From: an uncultured Pseudorhodoferax sp.
GTDB taxonomy: Bacteria > Pseudomonadota > Gammaproteobacteria > Burkholderiales > Burkholderiaceae
NCBI GenBank assembly: GCA_913776795.1
Contig: CAJYRH010000501.1
Coordinates: 1-9,270, forward strand
DNA length: 9,270 nt
Reading direction: 5' to 3'
A program made the translations under genes and the position numbers. The notes below the pieces were generated by a model. That model was not told where the DNA came from, made no database searches, and saw nothing but the letters and a program-made list of their open reading frames with translations. Below, in pieces: positions 1-5,965 of this stretch; position 1 is the first letter of the stretch; every line of letters begins with the position of its first letter.

Positions 1-87
1 CCCAGTACGTTGTTTGCAGCGTGCAGTGCGAACGCCGTGCCAGCCTGCAGCGGTGCTGCAAGTGCCTGTCGGGATTGGAATTTGTGT

Positions 88-175
88 TGCCCCCAGGGGG
101 CAGGTGGGTCGCGGGCGACCCGCTGTGGCGGACCCGGTGGGTCGTGCGCTGCGCGCGCCCACGCGGCGCGGGCGC
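88..175. repeat. Cluster of four short inverted repeats in the gene-free left end
   Basis: Four perfect inverted repeats lie in a row: TGCCCCC/GGGGGCA around a central A (88-102), GGGTCG/CGACCC with a 4-nt loop (106-121), GACCC/GGGTC with a 3-nt loop (131-143), and GCGCCC/GGGCGC with a 9-nt loop (155-175). They lie just past the stop codon of the minus-strand activator gene (185). They could fold in that gene's 3' untranslated RNA and slow transcription or protect the message. No T-run follows on either strand, so this is not a classical intrinsic terminator. I see no gene in bases 1-184. At this GC content short palindromes arise by chance fairly often, so the cluster may be partly fortuitous. 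Confidence 0.4.
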
Positions 176-184
176 CGCGCGCGC

Positions 185-1171
185 TCAGGCGCCGCGTTCG
201 AGCCCGTGCTTCTTGAGCAGCTTGCCCAGCGCGCGCCGCTCCTTGCCGGCGAGCCGCGCCGCGTGGGTCACGTTGCCTTCTGCCAGCTGCATGAGCCTGC
301 GCAGGTAGTCGCGCTCGAACTGCTGGAGCGACTCCTCGCGCGCGTCGTGGAAGCTGCGCAGCGCGCCGGGGGCGACGCTGGCCGGTGTGACCACGGTCAC
401 AGGCCTGGGCAGGACGTGCGGGCACAGCTCCAAGGTGTCGCCATCGGACAACATCAACGCGCGCTGCACGCGGTTGTCGAGCTCGCGCACGTTGCCGGGC
501 CAGGCGTAGCGTGCGATCCAGTCCAGGCTGGCAGGCGTCAGCCGGCGCGGAGCCAGACCGTGGCGGCGCGCATGCCCGGCGGCGAAATGCTCGGCCAGCA
601 GCTGGGCATCGCCCGGGCGTTCGCGCAGTGGCGGCAATTGCAGCAGCAGCACGTTGAGGCGAAAGACCAGGTCATCGCGGAAATGGTGGCTGTCCAGCAA
701 GGCCTCCAGGCGCGGGCTGGCGGCGGCGATGATGCGCACGTTGCCGCTGCATTCGCGGCCGCCGCCGACGGGTCGGTAGCGCTGGTCCTGCAGGAAGCGC
801 AGCAGCGCCACCTGGGCGCGCAGCGGCAGAGCGTCCAGCTCGTCCAGGAACAGCGTGCCGCCCTCGGCAGCGGCCACCAAGCCGGCGCGGGCCTGGCGCG
901 CGTCGGTGAACGCGCCGCGCTCGCAGCCGAAGAGCTCGGTCTCGATCAGGGTCTCGGGCAAAGCGCCGCAATTGACAGGCACGAAGGGGCCGTGGTGGCG
1001 CGCGGACTGGTAGTGGATGGCGCGTGCGGCCAGTTCCTTGCCAGTGCCGGTCTCGCCCTGGACCATGACCGGCGCGTCGAAACGCGCCATGCGCTCGATC
1101 AACTGCAAGGCCTGCACGAAGGCAGGCGAACGGCCGATCAGGCGGGGTGCGAAGTGGTTGGCGGGCTGCAT
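185..1171 (-). CDS. Sigma-54-type AAA+ transcriptional activator, PspF-like, with a GAFTDA loop
   Basis: Predicted 328-aa cytoplasmic transcription factor of the bacterial enhancer-binding (NtrC/PspF) family. It starts almost directly with the AAA+ domain and has no receiver, PAS or GAF sensor domain, which matches PspF in size and layout. Visible motifs are Walker A GETGTGKE (39-46), Walker B GGTLFLDE (104-111), arginine-finger candidates R165 and R171 in FRDDLVFRLNV, PGNVREL (225-231), and a Fis-type helix-turn-helix at about 300-325. The sigma-54-contacting loop reads GAFTDA (86-91) instead of GAFTGA. The family uses ATP hydrolysis to remodel sigma-54 polymerase, and the changed loop leaves this activity uncertain here. 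The start is supported by a GGAGG ribosome site 4 nt upstream (1176-1180). Lacking its own input domain, it would need control by a partner protein or by expression level. Its target is unknown. The adjacent repeat-protein gene on the same strand is one candidate. Confidence 0.9.
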   Translation of the reverse strand: MQPANHFAPRLIGRSPAFVQALQLIERMARFDAPVMVQGETGTGKELAARAIHYQSARHHGPFVPVNCGALPETLIETELFGCERGAFTDARQARAGLVAAAEGGTLFLDELDALPLRAQVALLRFLQDQRYRPVGGGRECSGNVRIIAAASPRLEALLDSHHFRDDLVFRLNVLLLQLPPLRERPGDAQLLAEHFAAGHARRHGLAPRRLTPASLDWIARYAWPGNVRELDNRVQRALMLSDGDTLELCPHVLPRPVTVVTPASVAPGALRSFHDAREESLQQFERDYLRRLMQLAEGNVTHAARLAGKERRALGKLLKKHGLERGA

Positions 1172-1321
1172 GGATCCTCCCCCGGTGGCAGGTGGTCCAT
1201 GAGCCTAGCGCCGCCTGGCCCCATGCGGCAAGGGCCAGTGCTGGGCGCCGGCACCGCCCTGCGGCGGTTGGCGTCCATTTGTAGGTCAGATGGTGGATGG
1301 CGTGCGCCACCCGCCGGCGGA

Positions 1322-1726
1322 TCAGCTGGCGCTCTTGTCCTTGAGCTTCTCGCCGCCACGGCGGATCGCGGCGCCGCTGCGCTCCATGCCGTTGCCCACG
1401 GCTTCGCCGGTGCGCTGAGCGCCGTGCTTGATGGCCTCGCCCGTGCGCTGGGCGCCGTGCTTCACGGCCGCGCCGGCGCGGTGGGCGCCTTCCTTCACGT
1501 TCTGTTCGGCACGTGCAGCGGGGCCGGGCTGCGGGTTGCGCGGGTCGGCGCTGCGGTAGGGCTGCGTTTGCTGCATGTCACGCGTGGTGGTGCCGCGGTA
1601 GTTCTGCAGCGCCTGGTCCATGCGCTGCTCGCGCGTGGTCATGTCCTGGGCCTGGGCAGCCGGCAGCGCGGCGGTGAGAGCGACGGTGGCAGCAGCGATC
1701 AAGGCAAGGTGGCGGGAAGAGGTCAT
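1322..1726 (-). CDS. Small exported protein with five tandem 11-residue repeats
   Basis: 134-aa protein of unknown function. The N-terminus is a clear Sec signal peptide: positive start, hydrophobic stretch LALIAAATVALTAAL, and AQA cleavage site near residue 27. The mature protein is therefore probably periplasmic. A polar, Gln/Pro-rich linker follows. Residues 76-130 form five consecutive 11-residue units: NVKEGAHRAGA, AVKHGAQRTGE, AIKHGAQRTGE, AVGNGMERSGA, AIRRGGEKLKD. The 11-residue period and charged/alanine pattern resemble amphipathic helices of LEA-like or apolipoprotein-like proteins. This is resemblance in pattern only. I chose the ATG at 1726 because it begins the signal peptide. 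The frame is open further upstream to 1915, but that extension looks non-coding. The ribosome site is weak. The gene lies 150 nt upstream of the activator gene on the same strand and could be cotranscribed with it or regulated by it. Confidence 0.8.
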   Translation of the reverse strand: MTSSRHLALIAAATVALTAALPAAQAQDMTTREQRMDQALQNYRGTTTRDMQQTQPYRSADPRNPQPGPAARAEQNVKEGAHRAGAAVKHGAQRTGEAIKHGAQRTGEAVGNGMERSGAAIRRGGEKLKDKSAS

Positions 1727-1786
1727 GGTGCGATCCGTACAGGGTTGAAAGGAATGGCACGAGATTAAGGGCAGCCCGCCGCCGCC

Positions 1787-1800
1787 GCAGTCGGCTTGCC
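1787..1800 (-). promoter_or_regulatory. Weak candidate sigma-54 (-24/-12) promoter for the repeat protein
   Basis: On the minus strand the sequence GGCAAGCCGACTGC has the GG-N10-GC spacing of a -24/-12 promoter, but three of the more conserved consensus positions differ. It would start transcription about 50 nt before the ATG at 1726. I mention it because the downstream neighbour encodes a sigma-54-type activator. GG-N10-GC is common in DNA this GC-rich, so confidence is low. Confidence 0.15.
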
Positions 1801-1880
1801 GCGCAACGGCGCGTGGGCCGGCGACTACGCTGCCCCGTCGTTCGCGATTCCCCCTTCGTGCTTTTCCCGTTCGGCCGGCG

Positions 1881-2834
1881 TCAGATCTCGTAGCCTTCTG
1901 CCACCGCCTTGTCATTGTCGGCCACCATGGCCTGGTCGACGACGCTGCGCTGCAGCGTGGGCGCGAACGACTCGATCAGCGCGTACACGTACGCCCGCAG
2001 GTAGCTGCCGCGCCGCAGCGCCAGCCGGGTCAGGTTGATGCCGAACAGGGCGCCTGCGTCGATGGCCCGCAGCTGGGTGTCGCGCTCGGCCTCGAACGCG
2101 ATGGAGGCCACGATGCCCACGCCCATGCCCAGCTCCACGTAGGTCTTGATCACGTCGGCATCCATCGCGCTCAGGACGATGCGCGGCTCGATGCGGTGGC
2201 GGGCGAACGCCTGGTCGATGTGGCCGCGTCCCGTGAAGCCCGCGCCGTAGGTGATCAGCGGAAAGCGCGCGAGCTTGTCCAGGCTCAGCGGCCCGTCGAG
2301 CAGCGGGTGGCCGGGCGGCACGATGACCGAGTGGGTCCAGCGGTAGCACGGCAGCGCGACGAGGTCGGCGTACTGCGCCAGTGCCTCGGTGGCGATGCCG
2401 ATGTCGGCCTCGCCCGAAAGCAGCATCTCCGCCACCTGGCGCGGCGAGCCCTGGTGCAGGTGCAGCTTGACGTTGGGAAACTGCAGCCGGAACTCCTGCA
2501 CCGCCGTGGGCAGCGCATAGCGTGCCTGCGTGTGGGTGGCCGCGATCGACAGGGCGCCGCTCTGCTGCGCCACGAACTCCTGGCCAGCGGTGCGCAGGTT
2601 GTGGCTGCCCTGCAGGATGTTCTCGATGATGGGCAGCACATGGGCCCCGGGTTCGGTCAGCCCCGTCAGCCGCTTGCCGGCGCGCACGAACAGGTCGATG
2701 CCCAGCTCTTCCTCGAGCTCGCGGATCTGCCGGCTCACGCCGGGCTGCGAGGTGTGCAGGGTATGGGCCACTTCGGTGAGGTTGAAGCCGCAACGCACGG
2801 TTTCACGGACGGAGCGCAATTGCTGGAAGTTCAT
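1881..2834 (-). CDS. cysB: CysB-family LysR-type transcriptional regulator
   Basis: 317-aa LysR-type regulator. The N-terminus beginning MNFQQLRSVRETVR, with a winged helix-turn-helix containing HTSQPGVSRQIREL (27-40), is characteristic of the CysB/Cbl branch. CysB activates sulfate uptake and cysteine biosynthesis genes and senses O-acetylserine/N-acetylserine and sulfate or thiosulfate. Residues T100, T102 and Q103 (in ATHTQARYALP) and T149 (in IGIATE) fall at the same numbers as the sulfate-contacting residues described for Klebsiella CysB. T201 in GFTGR is within one position of the fifth. This supports a real sulfur-sensing CysB rather than a generic LysR protein. Family length is about 315-325 aa, so it is full-length. 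I chose the ATG at 2834 because it gives the family N-terminus. The frame is open 30 nt further upstream without family similarity. No cys structural genes are nearby, which is common for this regulator. The upstream region carries unusual structure, listed separately. Confidence 0.9.
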   Translation of the reverse strand: MNFQQLRSVRETVRCGFNLTEVAHTLHTSQPGVSRQIRELEEELGIDLFVRAGKRLTGLTEPGAHVLPIIENILQGSHNLRTAGQEFVAQQSGALSIAATHTQARYALPTAVQEFRLQFPNVKLHLHQGSPRQVAEMLLSGEADIGIATEALAQYADLVALPCYRWTHSVIVPPGHPLLDGPLSLDKLARFPLITYGAGFTGRGHIDQAFARHRIEPRIVLSAMDADVIKTYVELGMGVGIVASIAFEAERDTQLRAIDAGALFGINLTRLALRRGSYLRAYVYALIESFAPTLQRSVVDQAMVADNDKAVAEGYEI

Positions 2835-2867
2835 CCTGCCGCATTGTTCGGGGCGGCGCGCCAATCT

Positions 2868-2886
2868 CCAACGATTGATTCGTTGG
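2868..2886. repeat. Perfect 7-bp dyad, operator-like, upstream of cysB
   Basis: CCAACGA and TCGTTGG are perfect inverted copies separated by 5 nt and centred 43 bp upstream of the cysB ATG. On the minus strand a TATAGA hexamer (2888-2893) lies just upstream of the dyad and could be a -10 element, though no good -35 accompanies it. The dyad could be an autoregulatory operator or a stem-loop in the cysB 5' untranslated RNA. Its centre does not fit the LysR T-N11-A pattern. Confidence 0.4.
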
Positions 2887-2930
2887 TTCTATATCGCCAA
2901 AACATCGCTGGATCCGTCCGCGCACCGGTC

Positions 2931-2965
2931 GAAAAAGTGCCCCATGCCGGCCTGCGGCATGGGGC
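2931..2965 (-). terminator. Intrinsic terminator pointing toward cysB, with no gene upstream of it
   Basis: The arms GCCCCATGCCG and CGGCATGGGGC (11 bp, perfect) flank a 5-nt loop. Read on the minus strand, the hairpin is followed after two bases by five T residues (2932-2936). That is the layout of a Rho-independent terminator. No minus-strand protein gene ends here, and cysB starts about 100 nt downstream, so it should end a short RNA or act as an attenuator in the cysB leader. Confidence 0.65.
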
Positions 2966-3005
2966 TCAATCCCCTTCCGAGGGAGCAGTCGCTGAAAGGT
3001 GCGAC
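2931..3005 (-). ncRNA. Candidate small RNA or cysB attenuator leader (about 75 nt)
   Basis: A transcript starting near 3005 and ending at the terminator would be about 75 nt. It would contain stem GUCGC/GCGAC with an 8-nt loop (3005-2988), then stem UCCCU/AGGGG around CGGA (2984-2971), then the terminator hairpin (2965-2939). The AGGGG segment could alternatively pair, over 4 bp, with the GCCCC arm of the terminator, giving the 1:2, 2:3, 3:4 pairing order of an attenuator. The 2:3 pairing is much weaker than the 11-bp terminator stem, so a free-standing small RNA is the simpler reading. I do not recognise a known RNA family. The boundaries rest on a predicted promoter and terminator only. Confidence 0.4.
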
Positions 3006-3011
3006 GGAACC

Positions 3012-3040
3012 ACTGTAGGGAAGCGGAAGCGCGCGGCCAA
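3012..3040 (-). promoter_or_regulatory. Candidate sigma-70 promoter for the RNA upstream of cysB
   Basis: On the minus strand TTGGCC (3040-3035) and TACAGT (3017-3012) are separated by exactly 17 nt and each matches 4 of 6 consensus positions. The position suits initiation near 3005, just before the first stem-loop. The individual hexamers are mediocre, and the call leans on the terminator downstream. Confidence 0.35.
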
Positions 3041-3163
3041 CGAAGATTCATGCGCTTGCATATGCGGGCCATGCAGGTGGGCAGCGTACCGGCTGACCTG
3101 CGGACGGCGTGGGCGCCGAACCACGGCAGGTCGTCGCGGGCAGAACATCACTGCTTTTGCACC

Positions 3164-3168
3164 GAGGG
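3164..3168 (+). promoter_or_regulatory. Ribosome binding site deciding the lipocalin start
   Basis: GAGGG lies 7 nt before the ATG at 3176 but only 1 nt before another in-frame ATG at 3170. The spacing favours 3176, which also gives a normal lipoprotein signal sequence. Confidence 0.6.
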
Positions 3169-3175
3169 CATGCCG

Positions 3176-3760
3176 ATGAATCCACGCACCACACCACGCA
3201 CCACGCCACGCACATGGGCCTTGCTGCTGGGCGCCGCAGCGGTCGGCGCCGCACTGGCGGCCTGCAGCAGCATGGCCCAGCGTGCCCCCGTCGCGCCATT
3301 GCCCCACGCCAGCGCAGTGGACATGCCCCGCTACATGGGCCGGTGGTATGTGATCAGCAACATCCCGACCTTGCTGGAGCGCGGGGTCGTCGATGCCACG
3401 GAGAACTACACCCTGCGCCCGGACGGCAGCGTGGACATCGACTTCCGCTACCGCCGCAGCCCGGGCGGCTCCGAGAGCACGCTCGGCTCACGCGGGTACG
3501 TCGAGCAGGGCGATCCGGCGATCTGGGGCGTGCAGTTCTTCTGGCCGATCCGGGCCGACTACCGCATCGCCTGGCTGGCACCGGACTACAGCCGGGTCAT
3601 CGTGGCGCGCGAGAAGCGCGACCATGTCTGGATCATGGCCCGCACCCCGACGCTGCCGCAGGCCGAATACGACGCCATGGTGCGGCAGGTGGCGGCCATG
3701 GGCTACGACACCGCGAAGCTCGAGCGCGTGCCGCAGGCGGGAGCCAGCGCCGCTCGGTGA
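3176..3760 (+). CDS. blc: Outer-membrane lipoprotein lipocalin (Blc-like)
   Basis: 194-aa bacterial lipocalin. The signal sequence ends in a lipobox LAAC with lipidated C30. The next residue is Ser rather than Asp, so sorting to the outer membrane is expected. The lipocalin signature GRWYVISNIPTLLERG begins at G55, with the conserved G-x-W (G55, W57). PDYSRVIV (137-143 region) and VWIMART (151-157) match the second and third conserved blocks. Blc proteins form an eight-stranded barrel that binds fatty acids or lysophospholipids and are tied to envelope stress or membrane upkeep. The N-terminus before the hydrophobic segment carries an unusual TTPR repeat, encoded by two near-identical 12-nt units, that makes the signal peptide longer than usual. 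The next coding-like frame begins about 40 nt downstream on the same strand. The gene is divergent from cysB. Confidence 0.9.
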   Translation: MNPRTTPRTTPRTWALLLGAAAVGAALAACSSMAQRAPVAPLPHASAVDMPRYMGRWYVISNIPTLLERGVVDATENYTLRPDGSVDIDFRYRRSPGGSESTLGSRGYVEQGDPAIWGVQFFWPIRADYRIAWLAPDYSRVIVAREKRDHVWIMARTPTLPQAEYDAMVRQVAAMGYDTAKLERVPQAGASAAR

Positions 3761-3802
3761 CCTGCGACGCGGCCGGCGGACCGCTGCGGCGCGTCGGTGC
3801 CG

Positions 3803-4003
3803 ATGGTCTTGCAGCATGCGGCGACGGGCGCGCCACGGGTGCGGTGGTCCACTGGCGAGCCGTGCATCCTCCAGGCCGTCCCGGCGCGGGCCGGGGGCCT
3901 GAAGTTGCTCATGAACGCCTTCTCCGGGGTGCTGGGCGCTTGCGAGTGCCGCTTCTTCGGTCCCGCGCTCGTCTCGGCCGCGACCCTGCGCGGGAAGGGT
4001 TGA
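3803..4003 (+). CDS. Small hypothetical ORF with strong codon bias, possibly a gene remnant
   Basis: A 66-aa frame (68 aa if the GTG at 3797 is used) directly after the lipocalin gene and in its reading frame. I do not recognise it. It has two cysteines in GACECRFF and several Gly/Leu-rich stretches. Nearly every codon ends in G or C, as in the genuine neighbours, which argues for coding now or recently. There is no clear ribosome site. Its TGA overlaps by one base the ATG of the next frame (TGATG at 4001-4005), an arrangement typical of translational coupling. It could equally be the N-terminal part of a single decayed gene that continues with frameshifts through about 4515. Confidence 0.35.
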   Translation: MVLQHAATGAPRVRWSTGEPCILQAVPARAGGLKLLMNAFSGVLGACECRFFGPALVSAATLRGKG

Positions 4004-4515
4004 TGAGGCGCACACGGAAGCGGGTCGAGCAGCGCGGATACGAGGCGATCGACGGCGACACCGATGCGGTCTTCGCCTGGCTCAAACGCACGCACACCAC
4101 CGCCGAGGCGCACGCCGTCGCCGCGGATCCGGTCCGCCACATCAACGGCTGGCGGGTCCGCACGCTGCGCGACGGGCACGGTCTGCAGAGCTTCCTCGAG
4201 ATCGACTGGTCACGCACGACGCGCGGTGCCTCATGCCCACGGTCCGTGGTTCGGAGGTCGGCAGCCAGAAGCATTGCGCCGGCCAGCGCGTCGGCGCCCA
4301 GGGCAGGGAAGAGATGGTCTAGCGCGGGCTGGAGATGGCCCGCAGCGACTGGACGCCGCTGGCGCGCCCGTTCCAGCACGGCCTGTCGCGCATCTTGCGC
4401 GGAGAGCCGGACCGGGGCTTCGTCGCCGAACATGCGCGGGACACGATTGCCGGTGCAAAGGATGACCTGCTGGTTTGCCGCAGGCGGCTGCACCACCGCC
4501 TCGATGCCTGCCAGA
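4003..4515 (+). pseudogene. Probable decayed gene of unknown function (frameshift plus in-frame stop)
   Basis: From the ATG at 4003 (AAGGG ribosome site 3 nt upstream) the frame reads a globular-looking sequence, including GYEAIDGDTDAVFAWLKR and HINGWRVRTLRDGHG, with G/C-ending codons. Around 4200-4220 the codon bias leaves this frame and appears in the third plus frame (THDARCLMPTV and onward). That frame meets TAG at 4320-4322, then resumes at the ATG at 4335 with MARSDWTPLARPFQHGLSRI to about 4515. The simplest reading is one former protein of about 170 aa broken by a frameshift and a nonsense codon. Two separate small genes are an alternative. I recognise no domain. The opposite strand is also open here but has poorer codon bias beyond 4220. 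It converges on the patatin gene. Confidence 0.4.
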
Positions 4516-4571
4516 TGAACGTTCCGCCGCAGGTGCGCGCAGCGCGGCGCGCATGCGGCCGCGGCAGCGGG

Positions 4572-5621
4572 TCAGCCCTGCCCCCGGGCCAGCGTGCTCA
4601 ACGCAGCGCTGCTGCGTTGGCCGACATCGCTTGCTGCCCCAACCAGCCAGGCCCGGGCGGCCCTGCGCCCGGCATCGCGCAGGTGCTCGAGAAAGGGCAG
4701 GTGCGCGATCAGCCGGGTCTCTCCACGCAGCGCGGCCAGCACGGGGCCGCCGTCGACCAGGTGCCAGCGGGCGCGGGCAATGCGCGCGACCACGCCACCG
4801 CCGGGCCACCAGCGCGGGCCGGCATCGGCCTGGAGCGTGGCCAGCATCTCCAGCTCGCGCAAGAAAGGGGCCTGGAAGGCGATGTCCGTCGCGCGCTCTG
4901 CGATCTCGGCCCGCTGGCGCGCCGTCCGCGCATGCTGGCGTGGCGCCAGCAGCACCAGCAGCGTGTCGGTGGCGCAACGCGCATCGGCCAGCAGCGGCAG
5001 CAGGGCCGGGTTGGCGCTGTAGCCGCCGTCCCAGTACGGTTCGTCCTCGATCACCACGGTGTGGTGCAGCGTGGGCAGGCAGGCCGAGGCCAGCACCGCG
5101 TCGATGCCGAGCGCCGCGTTGTCGAAGATCCGCAGCCGCCCGCTGTTGGCGTGCGTGGCCGCAATCGCCAGCCGCGGCGCAGCGGCGCTGCGCAGCGCCG
5201 CGAAGTCCACCTGCTCGGCCAGCAGCGCGCGCAGCGGATCGCGCCCCAGTGGATTGAATTCGTGCGGCGCGAACAGCTGCGACCACTGCAGCATGAGCCG
5301 CGCCAGCGGGTTGAAGGCCAGCGCCTCTTCCTGGCCCACGGTCAGCCATTCGAACGGGACGCGGCTGCCGACCGCGCTCCAGAAACCGGCCAGCGCGGCC
5401 CGCGCGCCCTCGGGTCCGCCCTGCACCAGGCCATGGGCCAGCAGCACGCCGTTGATGGCGCCGGCGCTGGTGCCGCTGATGCCGGCGATGGCGAAGCGGT
5501 CGGCCTCCAGCAGGGCGTCCAGCACGCCCCAGGTGAAGGCGCCGTGCGCGCCGCCGCCCTGCAGGGCGAGGTTCAGGGCCGGACGCCGAGTGGAACGAAG
5601 GGGCAGTGGGGGCCAGCGCAT
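4572..5621 (-). CDS. Patatin-like phospholipase (lipid acyl hydrolase)
   Basis: 349-aa patatin-family hydrolase. The oxyanion-hole glycine loop is QGGGAHG (21-27). The nucleophile elbow is GTSAG with S52. The catalytic aspartate is in DGG (D198-G200), so the Ser-Asp dyad is intact. Such enzymes cleave acyl chains from phospholipids or other lipids. No transmembrane barrel, surface-antigen domain or signal peptide is visible, so a cytoplasmic or membrane-associated enzyme is likely, and the natural substrate is unknown. I chose the ATG at 5621, 25 nt after the stop of the upstream small gene and close before the first conserved strand (LNLALQGGG). The frame is open much further upstream, but that part shadows the small genes. 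The genes before it on this strand (pilin and two small ORFs) are close enough for cotranscription. Confidence 0.88.
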   Translation of the reverse strand: MRWPPLPLRSTRRPALNLALQGGGAHGAFTWGVLDALLEADRFAIAGISGTSAGAINGVLLAHGLVQGGPEGARAALAGFWSAVGSRVPFEWLTVGQEEALAFNPLARLMLQWSQLFAPHEFNPLGRDPLRALLAEQVDFAALRSAAAPRLAIAATHANSGRLRIFDNAALGIDAVLASACLPTLHHTVVIEDEPYWDGGYSANPALLPLLADARCATDTLLVLLAPRQHARTARQRAEIAERATDIAFQAPFLRELEMLATLQADAGPRWWPGGGVVARIARARWHLVDGGPVLAALRGETRLIAHLPFLEHLRDAGRRAARAWLVGAASDVGQRSSAALSTLARGQG

Positions 5622-5646
5622 GCCTGCAGCATGCCATGGGCCGGTG

Positions 5647-5958
5647 TCACGCCTTGCCGCGGTACCGGCCGGCCCGTGCAGCGCCATCGATGATGTCGCG
5701 CCAGGACTTGCCTGCCGCATGCAGCTGGTCGGCCGTCGGCCCGAGCGGGTTGCCGTACCGGGCCTCGGTCCAGGCCTGCAGCCGGACCAGGTCGTCGGCC
5801 GGCGTGGCAGCGCGAAAGTGCTGCTTGAGCGCGTTGCGCTGTGCGACGCACCAGCGTGCGACCTGTTCCTCGGCCTCGCCGGCCTGCAGCCGCAGCGCCG
5901 CCGCCTGCCGCAGCGCGGCGACTTCGGCTTCGTACTGGGCACGCAGGGCGCCGGCCAT
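5647..5958 (-). CDS. Small conserved-looking hypothetical protein (RYGNPLGP / GKSWRDII motifs)
   Basis: 103-aa soluble protein, not assigned to a family I can name. The first half is alanine-rich and likely helical (residues 5-50), followed by the block RYGNPLGPTADQL (68-80) and GKSWRDIIDGAARAG (83-97). These blocks look conserved rather than random, and GC at third positions is high. There is no signal peptide or membrane segment. The ATG at 5958 lies 7 nt after the stop of the preceding small ORF. A GTG at 5976 with an AAGG upstream is an alternative start that would overlap that ORF. The patatin gene starts 25 nt downstream on the same strand, so the two are probably cotranscribed. Confidence 0.65.
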   Translation of the reverse strand: MAGALRAQYEAEVAALRQAAALRLQAGEAEEQVARWCVAQRNALKQHFRAATPADDLVRLQAWTEARYGNPLGPTADQLHAAGKSWRDIIDGAARAGRYRGKA

Positions 5959-5965
5959 GGGTGGG

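Larger units (their letters stand above)
2835..3175. other. 341-base gene-free interval between divergent cysB and lipocalin genes
   Basis: No convincing protein gene lies here. Open frames crossing it are shadows or lack codon bias. It contains, moving toward cysB on the minus strand, a candidate promoter (3012-3040), a chain of stem-loops ending in an intrinsic terminator (2931-3005), and a 19-bp dyad (2868-2886). Bases 2865-2930 are visibly richer in A/T than the surroundings, as expected for a promoter region. No strong promoter could be assigned for the plus-strand lipocalin gene. Confidence 0.7.

Noticed and set aside
1755..1761. Perfect sigma-54 -24 element TGGCACG on the plus strand
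   Set aside because: No GC doublet lies at the required 10-nt spacing and no plus-strand gene follows.
14..1768. A 584-codon plus-strand open frame
   Set aside because: It runs antisense to the activator and repeat-protein genes, which have recognised domains and a signal peptide. Long antisense frames are expected at this GC content.
3048..3307. Minus-strand frames ending at or near the terminator upstream of cysB
   Set aside because: They are antisense to the lipocalin start and have no domain or ribosome site, so they do not explain the terminator.
3909..4496. Minus-strand open frame of 195 codons opposite the decayed gene
   Set aside because: Its third-position G/C content falls beyond about 4220, where plus frame 3 has better bias, and no domain is recognisable. 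It remains a weaker alternative.
3109..4518. A 469-codon plus-strand open frame across the lipocalin gene
   Set aside because: Its first two thirds shadow the lipocalin and the small ORF in another frame. Only the part from about 4003 has coding character, and that is listed separately.
4599..4619. Perfect hairpin CAACGCAG/CTGCGTTG near the 3' end of the patatin gene
   Set aside because: It lies inside the coding region and has no T-run after it, so it is not called a terminator.
4335..5693. Plus-strand open frame of 452 codons
   Set aside because: Beyond about 4520 it is antisense to the patatin gene, whose catalytic motifs are clear.
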